NCBI RefSeq assembly: GCF_017795745.1
Contig: NZ_CP059067.1
Span: 3,286,001 to 3,350,000, forward strand
Length of the DNA: 64,000 nucleotides
Source of the DNA: Rhizobacter sp. AJA081-3
GTDB lineage: Bacteria; Pseudomonadota; Gammaproteobacteria; Burkholderiales; Burkholderiaceae_C
Direction: 5' to 3'
Under the pieces are notes generated by a model. It was not told the DNA's origin. It was given only the letters and a program-made list of their open reading frames with translations, and did no database searches. Shown piece after piece: positions 35,090 through 46,353 of the stretch; positions within the stretch are counted from its first letter, which is position 1, and every line of letters starts with the position of its first letter. The position numbers and the translations under genes are program-made.

Positions 35090-35965
35090 ATGTCGAGTCT
35101 GCAATCACAGGACATCGTGGCCCGCTCGGCCACCACCACGCCCAGCCCGCAGGTGCGCACCAACGCGCCGCAGGTTGCCAAGCTGATCGACGAGTCAAAG
35201 TGCATCGGCTGCAAGGCCTGCCAGGTCGCGTGCATGAACTGGAACGACCTGCGCGACGAGGTCGGCACCAACATCGGCGTCTACGACAACCCGAGCGACC
35301 TCACGCCGACCTCCTGGACGGTGATGAAGTTCTTCGAGGTCGAGCCGAAGGAAGGCAGCCTCGAGTGGCTGATCCGCAAGGACGGCTGCATGCACTGCGA
35401 GGACCCGGGCTGCCTGAAGGCCTGCCCGGCCCCCGGCGCGATCGTCAAGCTGTCCAACGGGATCGTCGACTTCATCTCCGAGAACTGCATCGGCTGCGGC
35501 TACTGCGTCAAGGGCTGCCCCTTCGACGTGCCGCGTATCAGCGCCAAGGACAACAAGGCCTACAAGTGCACCTTGTGTTCCGACCGCGTCGGCGTGGGCC
35601 TGGAGCCGGCGTGCGTGAAGACCTGCCCGACCGGCGCGATCGGCTTCGGCACCAAGGACGACATGGTCGCTTACGGTGAGAAGCGCGCCGGCGAGCTGAA
35701 GGAGCGTGGCTTCCAGAATGCGGGCCTGTACAACCCGCAAGGCGTGGGCGGCACGCATGTCATGTACGTGCTCAAGCATGCCGACCGGCCCGAGCTGGAA
35801 GACCTGCCGAAGAATCCGACGATCAGCCCGATGGTCTCGCTGTGGAAGGGCGTGGCCAAGCCGCTGGCCGTCGCCGGGATGATCGGCGCGGTGCTGGCGG
35901 GCTTCTTCCACTACATGAAGGTCGGTCCGGTCGAGGAGAAGACCAACGAGGAGGAAACGACATGA
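35090..35965 (+). CDS. fdnH: Formate dehydrogenase beta subunit (four [4Fe-4S])
   Basis: 291 residues, three bases after fdnG. Four ferredoxin-type cysteine groups: [17 protein letters not shown] (~37-47), [17 protein letters not shown] (~100-112), [16 protein letters not shown] (~130-143) and [22 protein letters not shown] (~160-180). A single C-terminal membrane helix (~262-282, [21 protein letters not shown]) anchors it to the inner membrane facing the periplasm, as in FdnH/FdoH. It transfers electrons from the alpha subunit to the haem b of the gamma subunit. Confidence 0.94.
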   Translation: MSSLQSQDIVARSATTTPSPQVRTNAPQVAKLIDESKCIGCKACQVACMNWNDLRDEVGTNIGVYDNPSDLTPTSWTVMKFFEVEPKEGSLEWLIRKDGCMHCEDPGCLKACPAPGAIVKLSNGIVDFISENCIGCGYCVKGCPFDVPRISAKDNKAYKCTLCSDRVGVGLEPACVKTCPTGAIGFGTKDDMVAYGEKRAGELKERGFQNAGLYNPQGVGGTHVMYVLKHADRPELEDLPKNPTISPMVSLWKGVAKPLAVAGMIGAVLAGFFHYMKVGPVEEKTNEEETT

Positions 35966-36579
35966 GTCTGCTGCAACGTTACAGCGACCGGGAGCGAATG
36001 AACCACTGGGTGATTGCGCTGCTGTTCGTGCTCACCGGCCTGTCGGGCCTGGCCTTCTTCCACCCGGCCTTCTACTTCTTCACCCACCTGTTCGGTGGCG
36101 GTCAGTGGGCGCGCATCCTGCACCCGTTCATGGGCGTGGTGATGTTCGTGTCCTTCCTCGGCCTGTTCTTCCGCCTGTGGCGCGACAACGTGATGAACGA
36201 TGCCGACAAGGAATGGCGTGCCCACACCGGCGACATGCTGCGCGGCGACAAGAAGAAGATGCCGCCGGTGGGCAAGTACAACGCCGGGCAGAAGATGATG
36301 TTCTGGGTGACGGCGGGCAGCCTGCTCGTGATGCTGGTCACCGGCGTGATGTTCTGGCGCCCCTGGTTCGCGCCGATCTTCCCGATCGTCGTGCTGCGCG
36401 CCGCCGTGCTGCTGCACTCGGTGGCGGCGGTGGTGCTGATCCTGTCGACCATCGTGCACGTCTATGCGGCCATCTGGGTGAAGGGTTCGGTGCGCGCGAT
36501 GACCCGCGGCACCGTCACCGATGCCTGGGCGCGCCAGCACCACATGCTGTGGCACCAGCAGATGACCCGGGGGAAATGA
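35962..36579 (+). CDS. fdnI: Formate dehydrogenase gamma subunit, cytochrome b556
   Basis: 205 residues, start ATG in a four-base ATGA overlap with fdnH. Four membrane helices: ~15-35, ~50-70, ~112-132 and ~148-170. Haem-ligand histidines lie in [33 protein letters not shown] and [34 protein letters not shown], which is the FdnI pattern. The subunit anchors the complex and reduces quinone on the cytoplasmic side, so formate oxidation contributes to the proton-motive force. Confidence 0.94.
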   Translation: MSLLQRYSDRERMNHWVIALLFVLTGLSGLAFFHPAFYFFTHLFGGGQWARILHPFMGVVMFVSFLGLFFRLWRDNVMNDADKEWRAHTGDMLRGDKKKMPPVGKYNAGQKMMFWVTAGSLLVMLVTGVMFWRPWFAPIFPIVVLRAAVLLHSVAAVVLILSTIVHVYAAIWVKGSVRAMTRGTVTDAWARQHHMLWHQQMTRGK

Positions 36580-36583
36580 GCCG

Positions 36584-37606
36584 ATGACGATGACTGCCAC
36601 GGTGCGGGTGATGACACCCGAGGAGATCGCCGCCCGCGCCGGCGGCGACACCGCGTTCCTGCACGCACCCGTGCGCAGCACCGTGTTTGCCGAGCGCGCC
36701 ATGCGGCTGCGCCAGCTCGCCCGCGGCCACGCCATGTGGGACTTCCTGCTCTTCATGGCCGATCTCGCGCAGGCGCAGCAGGACCGGCTCGAGGGCTTTC
36801 CCAGCGTGCCCCTGCCCGATGCCGACGCGCTGGACCGCGCGGCCCAGCGCGGCACGCCGCCGCTGGACGCCGCCGACTGGCCGCGCGATCCGATATGGCA
36901 TGGCGTGGCCCGCGTGATCGCCTCCGACCTGCGCACCAGCGCGCCCGGCGGTGCGAAGGAGGCACTGGAGAAAGTGGCCGACGCGAGCGGCGACTGGTTC
37001 GAGCGTCAGGCCGACTGCCTGCTCACCGGCGTCATGGAAGGCCTGGACCTGGCGACCGCTCCGCTGGTGGCGGCTGCGCTGCAGGTCTACTGGACGCACT
37101 TGGCCACCACGCTGATGCAGCGCGGCGACGGCCGCGGCCAGCCCTTCGGCCGCATCGACGACGAGACCGCCTGCCCCTGCTGCGGCAGCCGGCCGGTGGC
37201 CAGCATCACGCGCAGCAGCGGCGAGTCGCTCGGCCAGCGTTACCTGCACTGCTCGCTGTGCAGCCTGCAGTGGCACATGGTGCGCATCAAGTGCCCGAAC
37301 TGCCTGAGCACCAAGAGCCTCGCTTACCAGGCGCTCGACGCCGCCGACGCCAGCGGCGAAGCGTCCCAGCGCGTCGCCAACGCCGCACTGCAGGCCGAGA
37401 CCTGCGACGACTGCGGCAGCTACCTGAAGATCATGCACACCGACCGCGACCCCTTCGTCGAGCCGGTGGCCGATGACCTGGCCAGCTTGACGCTGGACCT
37501 GCTCGTCTCCGAAGCCGGCTACCAGCGCCACGGCGTCAACCTGATGCTGCTGTTCGGCGCGCCCGACGCGCCGCCCGATCCACCTCCCGCGCAAGGGGGC
37601 GGCTGA
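36584..37606 (+). CDS. fdhE: Formate dehydrogenase accessory protein FdhE
   Basis: 340 residues beginning MTMTATVRVMTPEEIAARAGG; Met3 is an alternative start. A helical N-terminal domain is followed by the diagnostic zinc or rubredoxin-like cysteine pairs CPCCGSRP, CSLCSLQW, CPNC and CDDCGSYLK. FdhE is needed for assembly of Tat-exported formate dehydrogenases and interacts with the catalytic subunit. It follows fdnI by four bases and its stop overlaps the selA start by one base. Confidence 0.93.
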   Translation: MTMTATVRVMTPEEIAARAGGDTAFLHAPVRSTVFAERAMRLRQLARGHAMWDFLLFMADLAQAQQDRLEGFPSVPLPDADALDRAAQRGTPPLDAADWPRDPIWHGVARVIASDLRTSAPGGAKEALEKVADASGDWFERQADCLLTGVMEGLDLATAPLVAAALQVYWTHLATTLMQRGDGRGQPFGRIDDETACPCCGSRPVASITRSSGESLGQRYLHCSLCSLQWHMVRIKCPNCLSTKSLAYQALDAADASGEASQRVANAALQAETCDDCGSYLKIMHTDRDPFVEPVADDLASLTLDLLVSEAGYQRHGVNLMLLFGAPDAPPDPPPAQGGG

Positions 37607-39048
37607 TGTCGCGGCCCGCCGAATCCGTGGTTCACGGTTCCAAGGCCAGCGCGAAGGACCTCCCCTCCGTCGACAGGCTGTTGCGCTCGCCCGCCGTGGC
37701 GGCGCTCGTCGCATCGCACGGCCACACGCTGGTGGCCGGGCAGGCGCGCGCGCTGCTCGACATGCTGCGCGTGCAGGCCCTCGCCAGCGCCCTTGACACG
37801 TCGGCCGTGCAGTCGGACGCGCTGCACGCCGCGCTGGCCGCGCGCATCGCGCAGCGGCTGGCTCCGCGCATGCGCCGCGTGCTCAACCTCACCGGCACGG
37901 TGATCCACACCAACCTCGGCCGCGCGCTGCTGTCCGACAGCGCCCTGCAGCACCTGCTGGCGATGATGGCCGGGCCGAACAATCTCGAGTACGACCTCGA
38001 TTCCGGCGGGCGCGGCGACCGCGACGGCATCGTCGAGGAGCTGCTGTGCACTATCACCGGCGCGCAGGCGGCCACGGTGGTGAACAACAACGCCGCGGCG
38101 GTGCTTCTGAGCATCGCCGCCATGGCGCGCGGCAGGGAAGTCATCGTCTCGCGCGGCGAGCTGGTCGAGATCGGCGGCGCCTTTCGCATGCCCGACGTGA
38201 TGGCCTCAGCCGGCGCCACGCTGGTGGAGGTGGGCACCACCAACCGCACCCACCCGGCCGACTACGAACGCGCCATCGGCGAGCGCACGGCGCTGGTGAT
38301 GAAGGTGCACACCAGCAACTACGCGGTGCAGGGTTTCACCGCCGCGGTCGACGAGGCCACGCTGGCCGGCATCGCGCACGGCAAGGGCGTGCCGCTGGCC
38401 ACGGATCTCGGCAGCGGCTCGCTGGTCGACCTGGCCGCCTACGGCTTGCCACGCGAGCCGCTGCCGCAGGAGATGCTCGCCGCCGGCTGCGACGTCGTCA
38501 CCTTCAGCGGCGACAAGCTGCTCGGCGGGCCGCAAGCCGGCCTGATCGTCGGCACGAAGGAGGCGATCGGCCGCATCCGCAAGTTCCCGATGAAGCGCGC
38601 GCTGCGCATGAGCAAGCTGCCGCTGGCGGCGCTGGAGGCCACGCTGATGCTCTACCTGCGCCCCGAGCGGCTGGCGCAGGACCTGCCCACGCTGCGCCTG
38701 CTGACGCGGCCCGCCGCGCAGATCCGCGCGTTCGCGCAGCAGCTCGCGCCGGCCGTCGCCGAGGCCGTGGTGCCACGCTTCATGGTCGAAGTGGCCGACA
38801 TGCAGGGCCAGATCGGCTCCGGCTCGCTGCCGGTCGAGCGGCTGCCCTCGGCCGGCCTGGCCATCGCGCCGCTTCAGAAGAAGGGGGCGGGCCGAGCCCT
38901 CGACGAACTCGCCGACGCGCTGCGCGCGCTGCCCCTGCCCGTCATCGGCCGGGTGTCCGATGACCGGCTGCTGCTCGACCTGCGTTGCCTCGAGGACAGT
39001 GCACCCTTCGTGGCACAGCTGCCACTGCTGAAGGAGCGGCTGCAGTGA
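37606..39048 (+). CDS. selA: L-seryl-tRNA(Sec) selenium transferase
   Basis: 480 residues, typical for SelA (~460). The PLP lysine is K304 in [18 protein letters not shown]. Other family stretches are [33 protein letters not shown] and [16 protein letters not shown]. SelA is a homodecamer that converts seryl-tRNA(Sec) to selenocysteyl-tRNA(Sec) using selenophosphate. It starts within the stop codon of fdhE and its own stop overlaps selB, so it is translated as part of the formate operon. No selD is in the window. Confidence 0.96.
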   Translation: MSRPAESVVHGSKASAKDLPSVDRLLRSPAVAALVASHGHTLVAGQARALLDMLRVQALASALDTSAVQSDALHAALAARIAQRLAPRMRRVLNLTGTVIHTNLGRALLSDSALQHLLAMMAGPNNLEYDLDSGGRGDRDGIVEELLCTITGAQAATVVNNNAAAVLLSIAAMARGREVIVSRGELVEIGGAFRMPDVMASAGATLVEVGTTNRTHPADYERAIGERTALVMKVHTSNYAVQGFTAAVDEATLAGIAHGKGVPLATDLGSGSLVDLAAYGLPREPLPQEMLAAGCDVVTFSGDKLLGGPQAGLIVGTKEAIGRIRKFPMKRALRMSKLPLAALEATLMLYLRPERLAQDLPTLRLLTRPAAQIRAFAQQLAPAVAEAVVPRFMVEVADMQGQIGSGSLPVERLPSAGLAIAPLQKKGAGRALDELADALRALPLPVIGRVSDDRLLLDLRCLEDSAPFVAQLPLLKERLQ

Positions 39049-40961
39049 TCGTCGGCACCGCAGGCCACATCGACCACGGCAAGACCACGCTGGTGAGAGC
39101 ACTCACCGGCGTGGACACCGACCGCCTGCCGGAGGAGAAGAAGCGCGGCATCAGCATCGAGCTGGGCTACGCTTTCCTCGACGTGCCGGCGTCGGATCAG
39201 CGCATCGGCTTCGTCGACGTGCCGGGCCATGAGCGACTCGTGCACACCATGCTCGCCGGTGCCACCGGCATCGACTTCGCGCTGCTGCTGGTGGCCGCCG
39301 ACGACGGCGTGATGCCGCAGACGCGCGAGCACCTCGCGGTGCTGTCGCTGCTGGGCATGGCCCGCGGCGCGGTGGTGGTGACCAAGGCCGACCGCGTGGA
39401 CACGCAGCGTGTGCAGGCGGTGCGCGACGAAGCCGCTGCGCTGCTCGCGGGCACGCCGCTGGCCGGCGCGCCGGTGCTGGCCGTCTCGGCGCACAGCGGC
39501 GAGGGCCTGCCGGCGCTGAAGGCGCTGCTGCTCGACGCCGCGCGCGGCGCGCCGCGCACCGTCGATCCGGCGCAGGCCTTCCGGCTGGCCGTCGACCGCG
39601 TCTTCACGCTCGACGGCGTGGGTACCGTGGCCACCGGCACTGTGCACGCCGGCACGGTGCGCGTCGGCGACACGCTGCGCCTCGTGCCCGGCGAACGCGA
39701 GGCGCGCGTGCGCAGCCTGCATGCGCAGAACCAGGCGGTGGCGCAATCGTGCGCCGGGCAGCGCTGCGCCGTGGCCCTGGCCGGCGTGGCCAAGGACGAG
39801 GTTTCGCGGGGCCAGTGGCTGGTGAACCCGGCCGCCGCGCTGGCCACCGATCGCTTCGACGTGGCCCTGACGCTGTGGCACGGCGAGGCGAAGCCGCTGC
39901 GCGGCGGCACGCCGGTGCACGTGCACCTGGGCGCAGCCGGTGTGCCCGGCACGGTGGCGGTACTCGATGGCGACACGCTCGTTCCGGATGCGAGCGGCCG
40001 CGTGCAGCTCGTGCTGCGCACGCCGATCGGCGCCTGGTTTGGCGACCGCGTCGTGCTGCGCGATGCCTCCGCCAGCCGCACGCTGGCCGGCGGCGCGGTG
40101 CTCGATCCGTTCGCGCCGCAACGCTACCGACGCACCCCGCAGCGCCTGGCCGAGCTCGACGCGCTCGCTCTGCCCGAGCCCGCCGAACGGCTGGCCGCCT
40201 GCCTCGCCAGTGCACCGCACGGCATCGAGCTGCGCCGCTTCGCCGCAGCCCAGGGACGCGAGACCGCGCTCGAGGTGCCGGCTGCGCTGCGCCACACCGA
40301 TGCCCAGGGTGACTGGGCGCTCGGCGCCGCGCAAGCCGCGGCAGCGCGCGAGGCGCTGCTGGCCGCACTCGCGGCCTACCACGCGAAACAGCCCGACGAG
40401 ATCGGCCCCGACGCCTCGCGCCTGCGCCGGCTCGCCGCACCGCGCCTGCCCGAGCCGCTGTGGCGCGCGCTGCTCGACACGATGCGCCGCGATGGCGTGC
40501 TGGCCTTGCGTGGCGCCTTCGTGCACCTGCCCGAGCATGGCGTGCGCCTGTCGGCCAGCGAGGAGCGCATCGCGCAGAAGGCGGCGCCGCAGCTCGCGCG
40601 GGCCGGTTTCGAGGGTGCCTGGGCGCGCGACCTGGCGCGCGACTTCAGCGAGCCCGAGCCGCTGATGCGCACCACGCTCGCGCGCCTGGCGCAGCGCGGC
40701 GAGTTGCACCAGGTGGTCAAGGACCTCTATTACCCGCTGGCCACGATGGCGAAGCTGGCGGCCATTGCCCGGCAGGTGGCGGCTGCCGAAGGCACCCAGC
40801 AGGTCAATGCGGCATCGTTCCGCGATGCCACGGGGCTGGGGCGCAAGCGCGCCATCCAGATCCTCGAATACTTCGATCGCGTCGGCCTGCTGCGCCGCGT
40901 GGGCGACGTGCACAAGCTGCGAACCGACTCGACGCTGTTCGTCGAGGAGGTGATGCGATGA
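39045..40961 (+). CDS. selB: Selenocysteine-specific elongation factor
   Basis: 638 residues with a GTG start in a GTGA overlap with selA. The G1 box is [10 protein letters not shown] (residues 6-15), G3 DVPGHE and G4 TKAD. Domains II and III of the EF-Tu type follow, then winged-helix domains (~370-638) ending [26 protein letters not shown], which bind the SECIS hairpin of the mRNA. It brings Sec-tRNA to the ribosome at UGA codons. The tRNA-Sec gene begins eight bases after the stop. Confidence 0.96.
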   Translation: MIVGTAGHIDHGKTTLVRALTGVDTDRLPEEKKRGISIELGYAFLDVPASDQRIGFVDVPGHERLVHTMLAGATGIDFALLLVAADDGVMPQTREHLAVLSLLGMARGAVVVTKADRVDTQRVQAVRDEAAALLAGTPLAGAPVLAVSAHSGEGLPALKALLLDAARGAPRTVDPAQAFRLAVDRVFTLDGVGTVATGTVHAGTVRVGDTLRLVPGEREARVRSLHAQNQAVAQSCAGQRCAVALAGVAKDEVSRGQWLVNPAAALATDRFDVALTLWHGEAKPLRGGTPVHVHLGAAGVPGTVAVLDGDTLVPDASGRVQLVLRTPIGAWFGDRVVLRDASASRTLAGGAVLDPFAPQRYRRTPQRLAELDALALPEPAERLAACLASAPHGIELRRFAAAQGRETALEVPAALRHTDAQGDWALGAAQAAAAREALLAALAAYHAKQPDEIGPDASRLRRLAAPRLPEPLWRALLDTMRRDGVLALRGAFVHLPEHGVRLSASEERIAQKAAPQLARAGFEGAWARDLARDFSEPEPLMRTTLARLAQRGELHQVVKDLYYPLATMAKLAAIARQVAAAEGTQQVNAASFRDATGLGRKRAIQILEYFDRVGLLRRVGDVHKLRTDSTLFVEEVMR

Positions 40962-40968
40962 GATCAAC

Positions 40969-41061
40969 GGAGGGGAAACGATCCTGGTGGATCGGCCGGG
41001 CTTCAAACCCGGTGGGTGGCGCCATGCGCTGCCGGGCGGGTTCGACTCCCGTTCCCCTCCG
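40969..41061 (+). tRNA. selC: tRNA-Sec (UCA anticodon)
   Basis: The 93 bases fold as a selenocysteine tRNA. An 8-bp acceptor stem pairs GGAGGGGA (40969-40976) with TCCCCTCC (41053-41060), with G as discriminator. The D stem is six pairs (CGATCC with GGATCG round TGGT). The anticodon stem GCCGGG/CCCGG encloses loop CTTCAAA with TCA at 41003-41005. A long variable arm (GGTGGC with GCTGCC) and a five-pair T arm round TTCGACT follow. CCA is not encoded (CCG follows). Genes selA, selB and selC and the only recognised target are all within 10 kb. Confidence 0.95.
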
Positions 41062-41097
41062 CCGTCGGCCATTCATTCGGCTGCTGCGCCTGACATC

Positions 41098-41532
41098 ATG
41101 AACGTTGCGGGACTCGAGTTTCCGGACGAGCTGCACTACCTGGTCGAACACCAGGTCTGGGCGCGGCTCGCGGGCGACGGCACGGCGACGGTCGGCATCA
41201 CCGCGCTGGGCATCGCGCAGGCTGGCGAGATCTACATGTGCCGGCCGAAGTGGCCGGGCTCGCTGGTCGAGCAGGGCCACTCGATCGCGGTGGTGGAGCT
41301 GGCCAAGTCCATCGTTTCGGTGAAGTCGCCGGTGCGCGGCACGGTGGTCAGCGTCAACGAGGCCTTGGCCGCGACGCCAGAGCTCGTGCATCGCGACCCC
41401 TACGGCGAGGGCTGGCTGGCCCGCGTGCAGCTCTTCGACTTCGAGGCCGATCGCGCCGTTCTGCTGCACGGTGAGCCGGTGGCAGCAGCGATGGCGCACC
41501 ATGCCTGGCTAAGCCGGATGGACGAAACATGA
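41098..41532 (+). CDS. GcvH-like lipoyl-carrier protein
   Basis: 144 residues. The centre GIAQAGEIYMCRPKWPGSLVEQGHSIAVVELAKSIVSVKSPVRGTV matches the hybrid-barrel lipoyl domain of the glycine cleavage H protein; K70 in VELAKS aligns with the lipoylated lysine. No gcvT or gcvP is nearby. A DsrE-like gene overlaps its end by ATGA. H-like proteins of this kind (LbpA) pair with Hdr-like and DsrE-like proteins in lipoate-dependent sulfur oxidation. Here the context is formate and selenium, so its role is open. Whether it is lipoylated cannot be told. Confidence 0.8.
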   Translation: MNVAGLEFPDELHYLVEHQVWARLAGDGTATVGITALGIAQAGEIYMCRPKWPGSLVEQGHSIAVVELAKSIVSVKSPVRGTVVSVNEALAATPELVHRDPYGEGWLARVQLFDFEADRAVLLHGEPVAAAMAHHAWLSRMDET

Positions 41533-41924
41533 GCTTCGTCGAACACCCGGCCGAGGGCATCGCGATCCTGCTCTGGGCCGCCGACCCGGACGCACCGCAC
41601 CGCCTGGCCACGCCCTTCTTCCATGCCGCCGCCGCGGCGGCGATGGACTTGCCGGTGGAGATCTACTTCACCGCGCGCAGCGTGCGCCTGCTGATGCCCG
41701 GCGTGGCCGCGTCGCTGCGCGCCAGCGAGCGCCACGGCAAGACCGTGCTCGACGCGATGCGCGAGGCGGCCGCCCACGGCGCGCGCCTGCTCGCCTGCAG
41801 CGACGCCCTCGAGGCGAATGGCATCGATGCCGCCACGCTGATCCCCGAGTGCCATGGCCGCGGCGGGGCGGTGCAGTTCATGGCCCGTGCCGCCGACCTG
41901 CGCTGGCGCACACTGGTGTTCTAG
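41529..41924 (+). CDS. DsrE-family protein
   Basis: 131 residues with an ATGA overlap to the GcvH-like gene. The pattern GIAILLWAADPDAPHRLATPFFHAAAAAAMDLPVEIYFTARSVRLL and HGARLLACSDALEANGI fits DsrE/DsrF/TusD-like alpha/beta proteins. C90 in LLACSDAL is in the position of the sulfur-carrying Cys; C108 (IPECHG) is a second. Such proteins carry persulfide sulfur between partners, or selenium in a few proposals. Next to a lipoyl carrier and sel genes, a chalcogen-relay role is an attractive guess, nothing more. Confidence 0.78.
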   Translation: MSFVEHPAEGIAILLWAADPDAPHRLATPFFHAAAAAAMDLPVEIYFTARSVRLLMPGVAASLRASERHGKTVLDAMREAAAHGARLLACSDALEANGIDAATLIPECHGRGGAVQFMARAADLRWRTLVF

Positions 41925-41992
41925 GCATCTGCCCGGCGCAAGCTGCCGCGTGCAGAATGGCTGCCTGGGCTTTCGCCCCAAGAGCAGTGAAC

Positions 41993-42523
41993 ATGAACGA
42001 TGACACCTCCCCGAGCCTGCGGGCCGCGGCGATCCTCGACGACGGCAGCGGCGACGCCGAAGCACTGCTGGTATCGATCGTGAACCAGCAGCAACGCGCC
42101 GGGCGACGCGTGCGCGGCCTGCTGATGACGAATCCGGTCGGGGCGAAGAACTGCGCCACCGCGATGGTGCTGGTCGACGTGCAGACCGCCGAGGAGTACC
42201 TCGTCTCGCAAGCCCTGGGCGCCGATTCGCAGGCCTGCCGTGCCGACCCGCAGGGCTTCGCACGCGCCAGCACCGTGCTGCGCCGAGCCGCCGACGAGCA
42301 GCCGGACCTGGTCGTCAGCAACCGCTTCGGCGGCCTCGAAGTGGGCGGCGGCGGTTTCTGCGACGAGCTGCTCGAACTGATGTCGCGCGACGTGCCCGTG
42401 CTCACGGTGGTGTCGTCGCGGCACGTGCAGGCCTGGCAGCAGTTCACCGGTGGCGCGACGGTGATGCCGGCGCAGCCGCAGGCCCTCGAACGCTGGCTCG
42501 CCGAGACCATGACGACGGCCTGA
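41993..42523 (+). CDS. DUF2478-family protein (molybdenum-related context)
   Basis: 176 residues from ATG 41993; an in-frame ATG at 41957 is possible. The pattern PDLVVSNRFGGLEVGGGGFCDELLELMSRDVPVLTVVSSRHVQAWQQFTGG is that of DUF2478. Its start (LRAAAILDDGSGDAEALLVSIVNQQQRAGRRVRGLLM) looks like a nucleotide-binding fold without a full P-loop. Members commonly sit with molybdate or molybdopterin genes, which fits the formate dehydrogenase next door. No enzymatic role is established. It is convergent with the following activator gene. Confidence 0.8.
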   Translation: MNDDTSPSLRAAAILDDGSGDAEALLVSIVNQQQRAGRRVRGLLMTNPVGAKNCATAMVLVDVQTAEEYLVSQALGADSQACRADPQGFARASTVLRRAADEQPDLVVSNRFGGLEVGGGGFCDELLELMSRDVPVLTVVSSRHVQAWQQFTGGATVMPAQPQALERWLAETMTTA

Positions 42524-42550
42524 TGCGCGGCCGACGCAGGCCTGCAGAAC

Positions 42551-44500
42551 TCAGCGCAGGCCCATCTCGTCCAGCTTGCGGTACAAGGTATTGCGGCTGA
42601 TGCCCAGGCGCCGCGCCGCCTCCGACAGGTTGCCCGCGCAGGTCTGCACGATCTGCCGCACGGTGCGCTCCGACTGCAGGCGCAGGTCGGCCAGCTCGTC
42701 GATCACGGCGCGCGGCGCGGCCGTGGCGCGCAGGTCGGCCGCCAGGTCGTCGGGCAGGTGCGGCCAGCCGATCTCGGCGTCGCTGTCGTCGAGCAGCGCG
42801 CAGGCCGTCTGCAGCGCGTTGTGCAGCTGGCGCAGGTTGCCCGGCCAGCGGTAGGCCGACACCGCCTGCACCACGTCGGGGGCGAGTTGCAGCTCGCGGC
42901 CGGGCAGGATCTCGTGCAGCAGCCGCGCGATCAGCGCGAGCTTGTCCTGGCGATCGCGCAAGGGCGGCATCTCGAGCGTCAGGCCGTTGAGGCGGTAGTA
43001 GAGGTCTTCGCGAAAGCGCCCGGCATCCATCTCGGCGCGCAGCGTGCGGTGCGTCGCGCAGACGAGGCGGAAGTCCACCGCCACCGGCTTGCCGCCGCCC
43101 AGCGGCGTGACCTGCCGGTCCTGCAGCACGCGCAGCAGCCGCGCCTGCAGCGGCATCGGCATGTCGCCGATCTCGTCGAGGAGCAGCGTGCCGCCGTGCG
43201 ATTCGCGGATGCGGCCCGGCGCGCCGTCGCGGCTGGCACCGGTGAAGGCGCCGGGGCGGTAGCCGAACAACTCGGCTTCGATCAGCGTTTCGGGCAAGGC
43301 CGCGCAGTTGACCGCCACGAAGGGCCCGTCGCGGCGTGCGCTGCAGGCGTGCACGGCGCGCGCGAACACCTCCTTGCCAGCACCCGACTCGCCGTGCAGC
43401 AGCAGCGAGATCGGCTTGTCGAGCACGCGCCGCGCGCGGTCCACCGCGGCGTGCATGGCCGGGTCGCCGCTGTCCAGCGCGGCGAGGGCATCGGCTCTCG
43501 GAGCGCCACCGGGCTCTGCCGCGACACGCACGGCGGCACGCACCGGCTGCGTCGCCAGCACCGCGCGGCCGGCCTCGGCGCGCAGCCACAGCACGCTGCC
43601 ATCGAGGCGGCGCACGGTGTGCGGCGCCTGGCCGCTCAGCCGCGCCCAGGCCCACAGCGTGGCCATGTCGAGTTGCAGCGCGTGTTCGATGGTGCGCGCG
43701 CCGATGTCGGCGCAGTCCAGCCCGAGCATGGCCAGGGCCGAGGCGTCGGCCCCGGTGATCCAGCCATCCTCGGACAGCGCGAGCAGGCCTTCGGTGACCG
43801 TGCCGATGCCCTCGGGCTGCGCGTGCAGGCGCAGGCGCAGGCTGCCGCCATGGCGGGTGTCGAACAGGCGGTGCTCGATCATGCGCGCCGCCGAGCGCAC
43901 CAGCGCGAGCGTGTGGCGGTGGTAGCCGCGGTGATCGCCAGAGATGTCGAGCACGCCCAGCACGCGGCCGCAGGGGTCGATGATCGGCGCAGCGGTGCAG
44001 GTCAGGAAGCCGTTGCGCTCGAGGTAGTGTTCGCTCGCGTGCACCACCACCGGCGAGGCGTCGGCCAGCGCGGTGCCGATGGCGTTGGTGCCTCGCCATT
44101 GTTCGTGCCAGCTCGCACCCGGCCGCAGCGCAACGCGCTGCGCGCGGTCGACGAAGCTCGCGTCGCCCAGCGCCTGCAGCAGCATGCCCTGCGCGTCGGC
44201 GAGGATGACCATGCTGTCGTTGTCGCGCGTCTGATCGAACAGGTATTCCATCACCGGCCGTGCATGCGAGACCAGTTCGCGCTGGTGCTCCAGCGCGCGC
44301 ACGAGTTGCGGCGCCGAGGCGTGCGGCGCGCCGAGCATGCGTCCGGTGGGGGCCAGGCCGAACTCCCGGCTGCGGTGCCAGCTGCGCTGCAAGCCGGGCT
44401 CGATCAGGCCGCTGCCGAGCTCGCCGTGCTCGAGCAGCTGGCGGCGTGCTTCGCGCAGGCGTGCGGCAGGGGTGCGGGTGGCAAGGGCATGGTGGTTCAT
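42551..44500 (-). CDS. Sigma-54-dependent transcriptional activator, AcoR-like (second copy)
   Basis: 649 residues from ATG 44500, with AGGAGAC in place. A GAF domain (~70-210: LRPGASWHEQWRGTNAIGTALADASPVVVHASEHYLERNGFLTC) and PAS-like region precede the AAA+ core: Walker A HGESGAGKEVFARAVH, PGAFTGAS, Walker B LLLDEIGD. A Fis-type HTH (LSEAARRLGISRNTLYRKL) ends it. It is divergent from the aldehyde dehydrogenase, whose upstream region has a -24/-12 promoter and a TGTC-N9-GACA dyad, so it most likely activates that gene. It is a paralogue of the protein at 15171-17276. Confidence 0.93.
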   Translation of the reverse strand: MNHHALATRTPAARLREARRQLLEHGELGSGLIEPGLQRSWHRSREFGLAPTGRMLGAPHASAPQLVRALEHQRELVSHARPVMEYLFDQTRDNDSMVILADAQGMLLQALGDASFVDRAQRVALRPGASWHEQWRGTNAIGTALADASPVVVHASEHYLERNGFLTCTAAPIIDPCGRVLGVLDISGDHRGYHRHTLALVRSAARMIEHRLFDTRHGGSLRLRLHAQPEGIGTVTEGLLALSEDGWITGADASALAMLGLDCADIGARTIEHALQLDMATLWAWARLSGQAPHTVRRLDGSVLWLRAEAGRAVLATQPVRAAVRVAAEPGGAPRADALAALDSGDPAMHAAVDRARRVLDKPISLLLHGESGAGKEVFARAVHACSARRDGPFVAVNCAALPETLIEAELFGYRPGAFTGASRDGAPGRIRESHGGTLLLDEIGDMPMPLQARLLRVLQDRQVTPLGGGKPVAVDFRLVCATHRTLRAEMDAGRFREDLYYRLNGLTLEMPPLRDRQDKLALIARLLHEILPGRELQLAPDVVQAVSAYRWPGNLRQLHNALQTACALLDDSDAEIGWPHLPDDLAADLRATAAPRAVIDELADLRLQSERTVRQIVQTCAGNLSEAARRLGISRNTLYRKLDEMGLR

Positions 44501-44611
44501 CGTGTCTCCTGGTCGGGCTTCTGGCGAGCCCTGGCGTGACTTCCACGCAAGGATCGAGCCTAGCGTCGGGCGCCGGCGGCGCAAGCGATTCAGCAGCTTT
44601 GCGGGCCTCGA

Positions 44612-44630
44612 CTGTCCCGCTTCGTGACAG
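44612..44630. promoter_or_regulatory. Activator-binding dyad upstream of aldehyde dehydrogenase
   Basis: CTGTC-N9-GACAG is a 19-base inverted repeat with perfect 5-bp arms. It lies 91 bases upstream of the -24 element, a normal enhancer distance for sigma-54 activators. AcoR-family activators are known to use TGTC/GACA-type dyads, so this is probably the site of the divergent AcoR-like regulator. It lies in the 324-base gap 44501-44824, which holds no gene. Confidence 0.6.
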
Positions 44631-44721
44631 CTGTTCAGCACGACACGGCGTGGGCACAGTCTGGCGGGCCGGCCTGACCCGGTTCTTGCGCGAGATCAGC
44701 TCTTCCCCGCTCGAACCGCGC

Positions 44722-44738
44722 TGGCACGCCGCGTGCGA
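44722..44738 (+). promoter_or_regulatory. Sigma-54 (-24/-12) promoter of the aldehyde dehydrogenase gene
   Basis: TGGCAC (44722-44727), five bases, then GTGCGA (44733-44738). The -24 part is perfect and the -12 GC is retained, with G for the first T. It lies 86 bases before the start codon at 44825, so the leader is about 75 bases. Confidence 0.7.
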
Positions 44739-44824
44739 TGCGGCCCACCCGATTCCGCGCGGCATCCGGATTGCGCGGTTCACGGCTCGAAACATCCCAC
44801 CCACCATCCGGACGGAGACACGAC

Positions 44825-46345
<1,521 letters not shown>

Positions 46346-46353
46346 GCCTCGGC

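Noticed and set aside
31601-35104. Very long open frame on the minus strand opposite the formate dehydrogenase
   Set aside because: Low-complexity translation caused by G+C-rich codon bias; it mirrors a well-conserved gene, has no family resemblance and no ribosome site.
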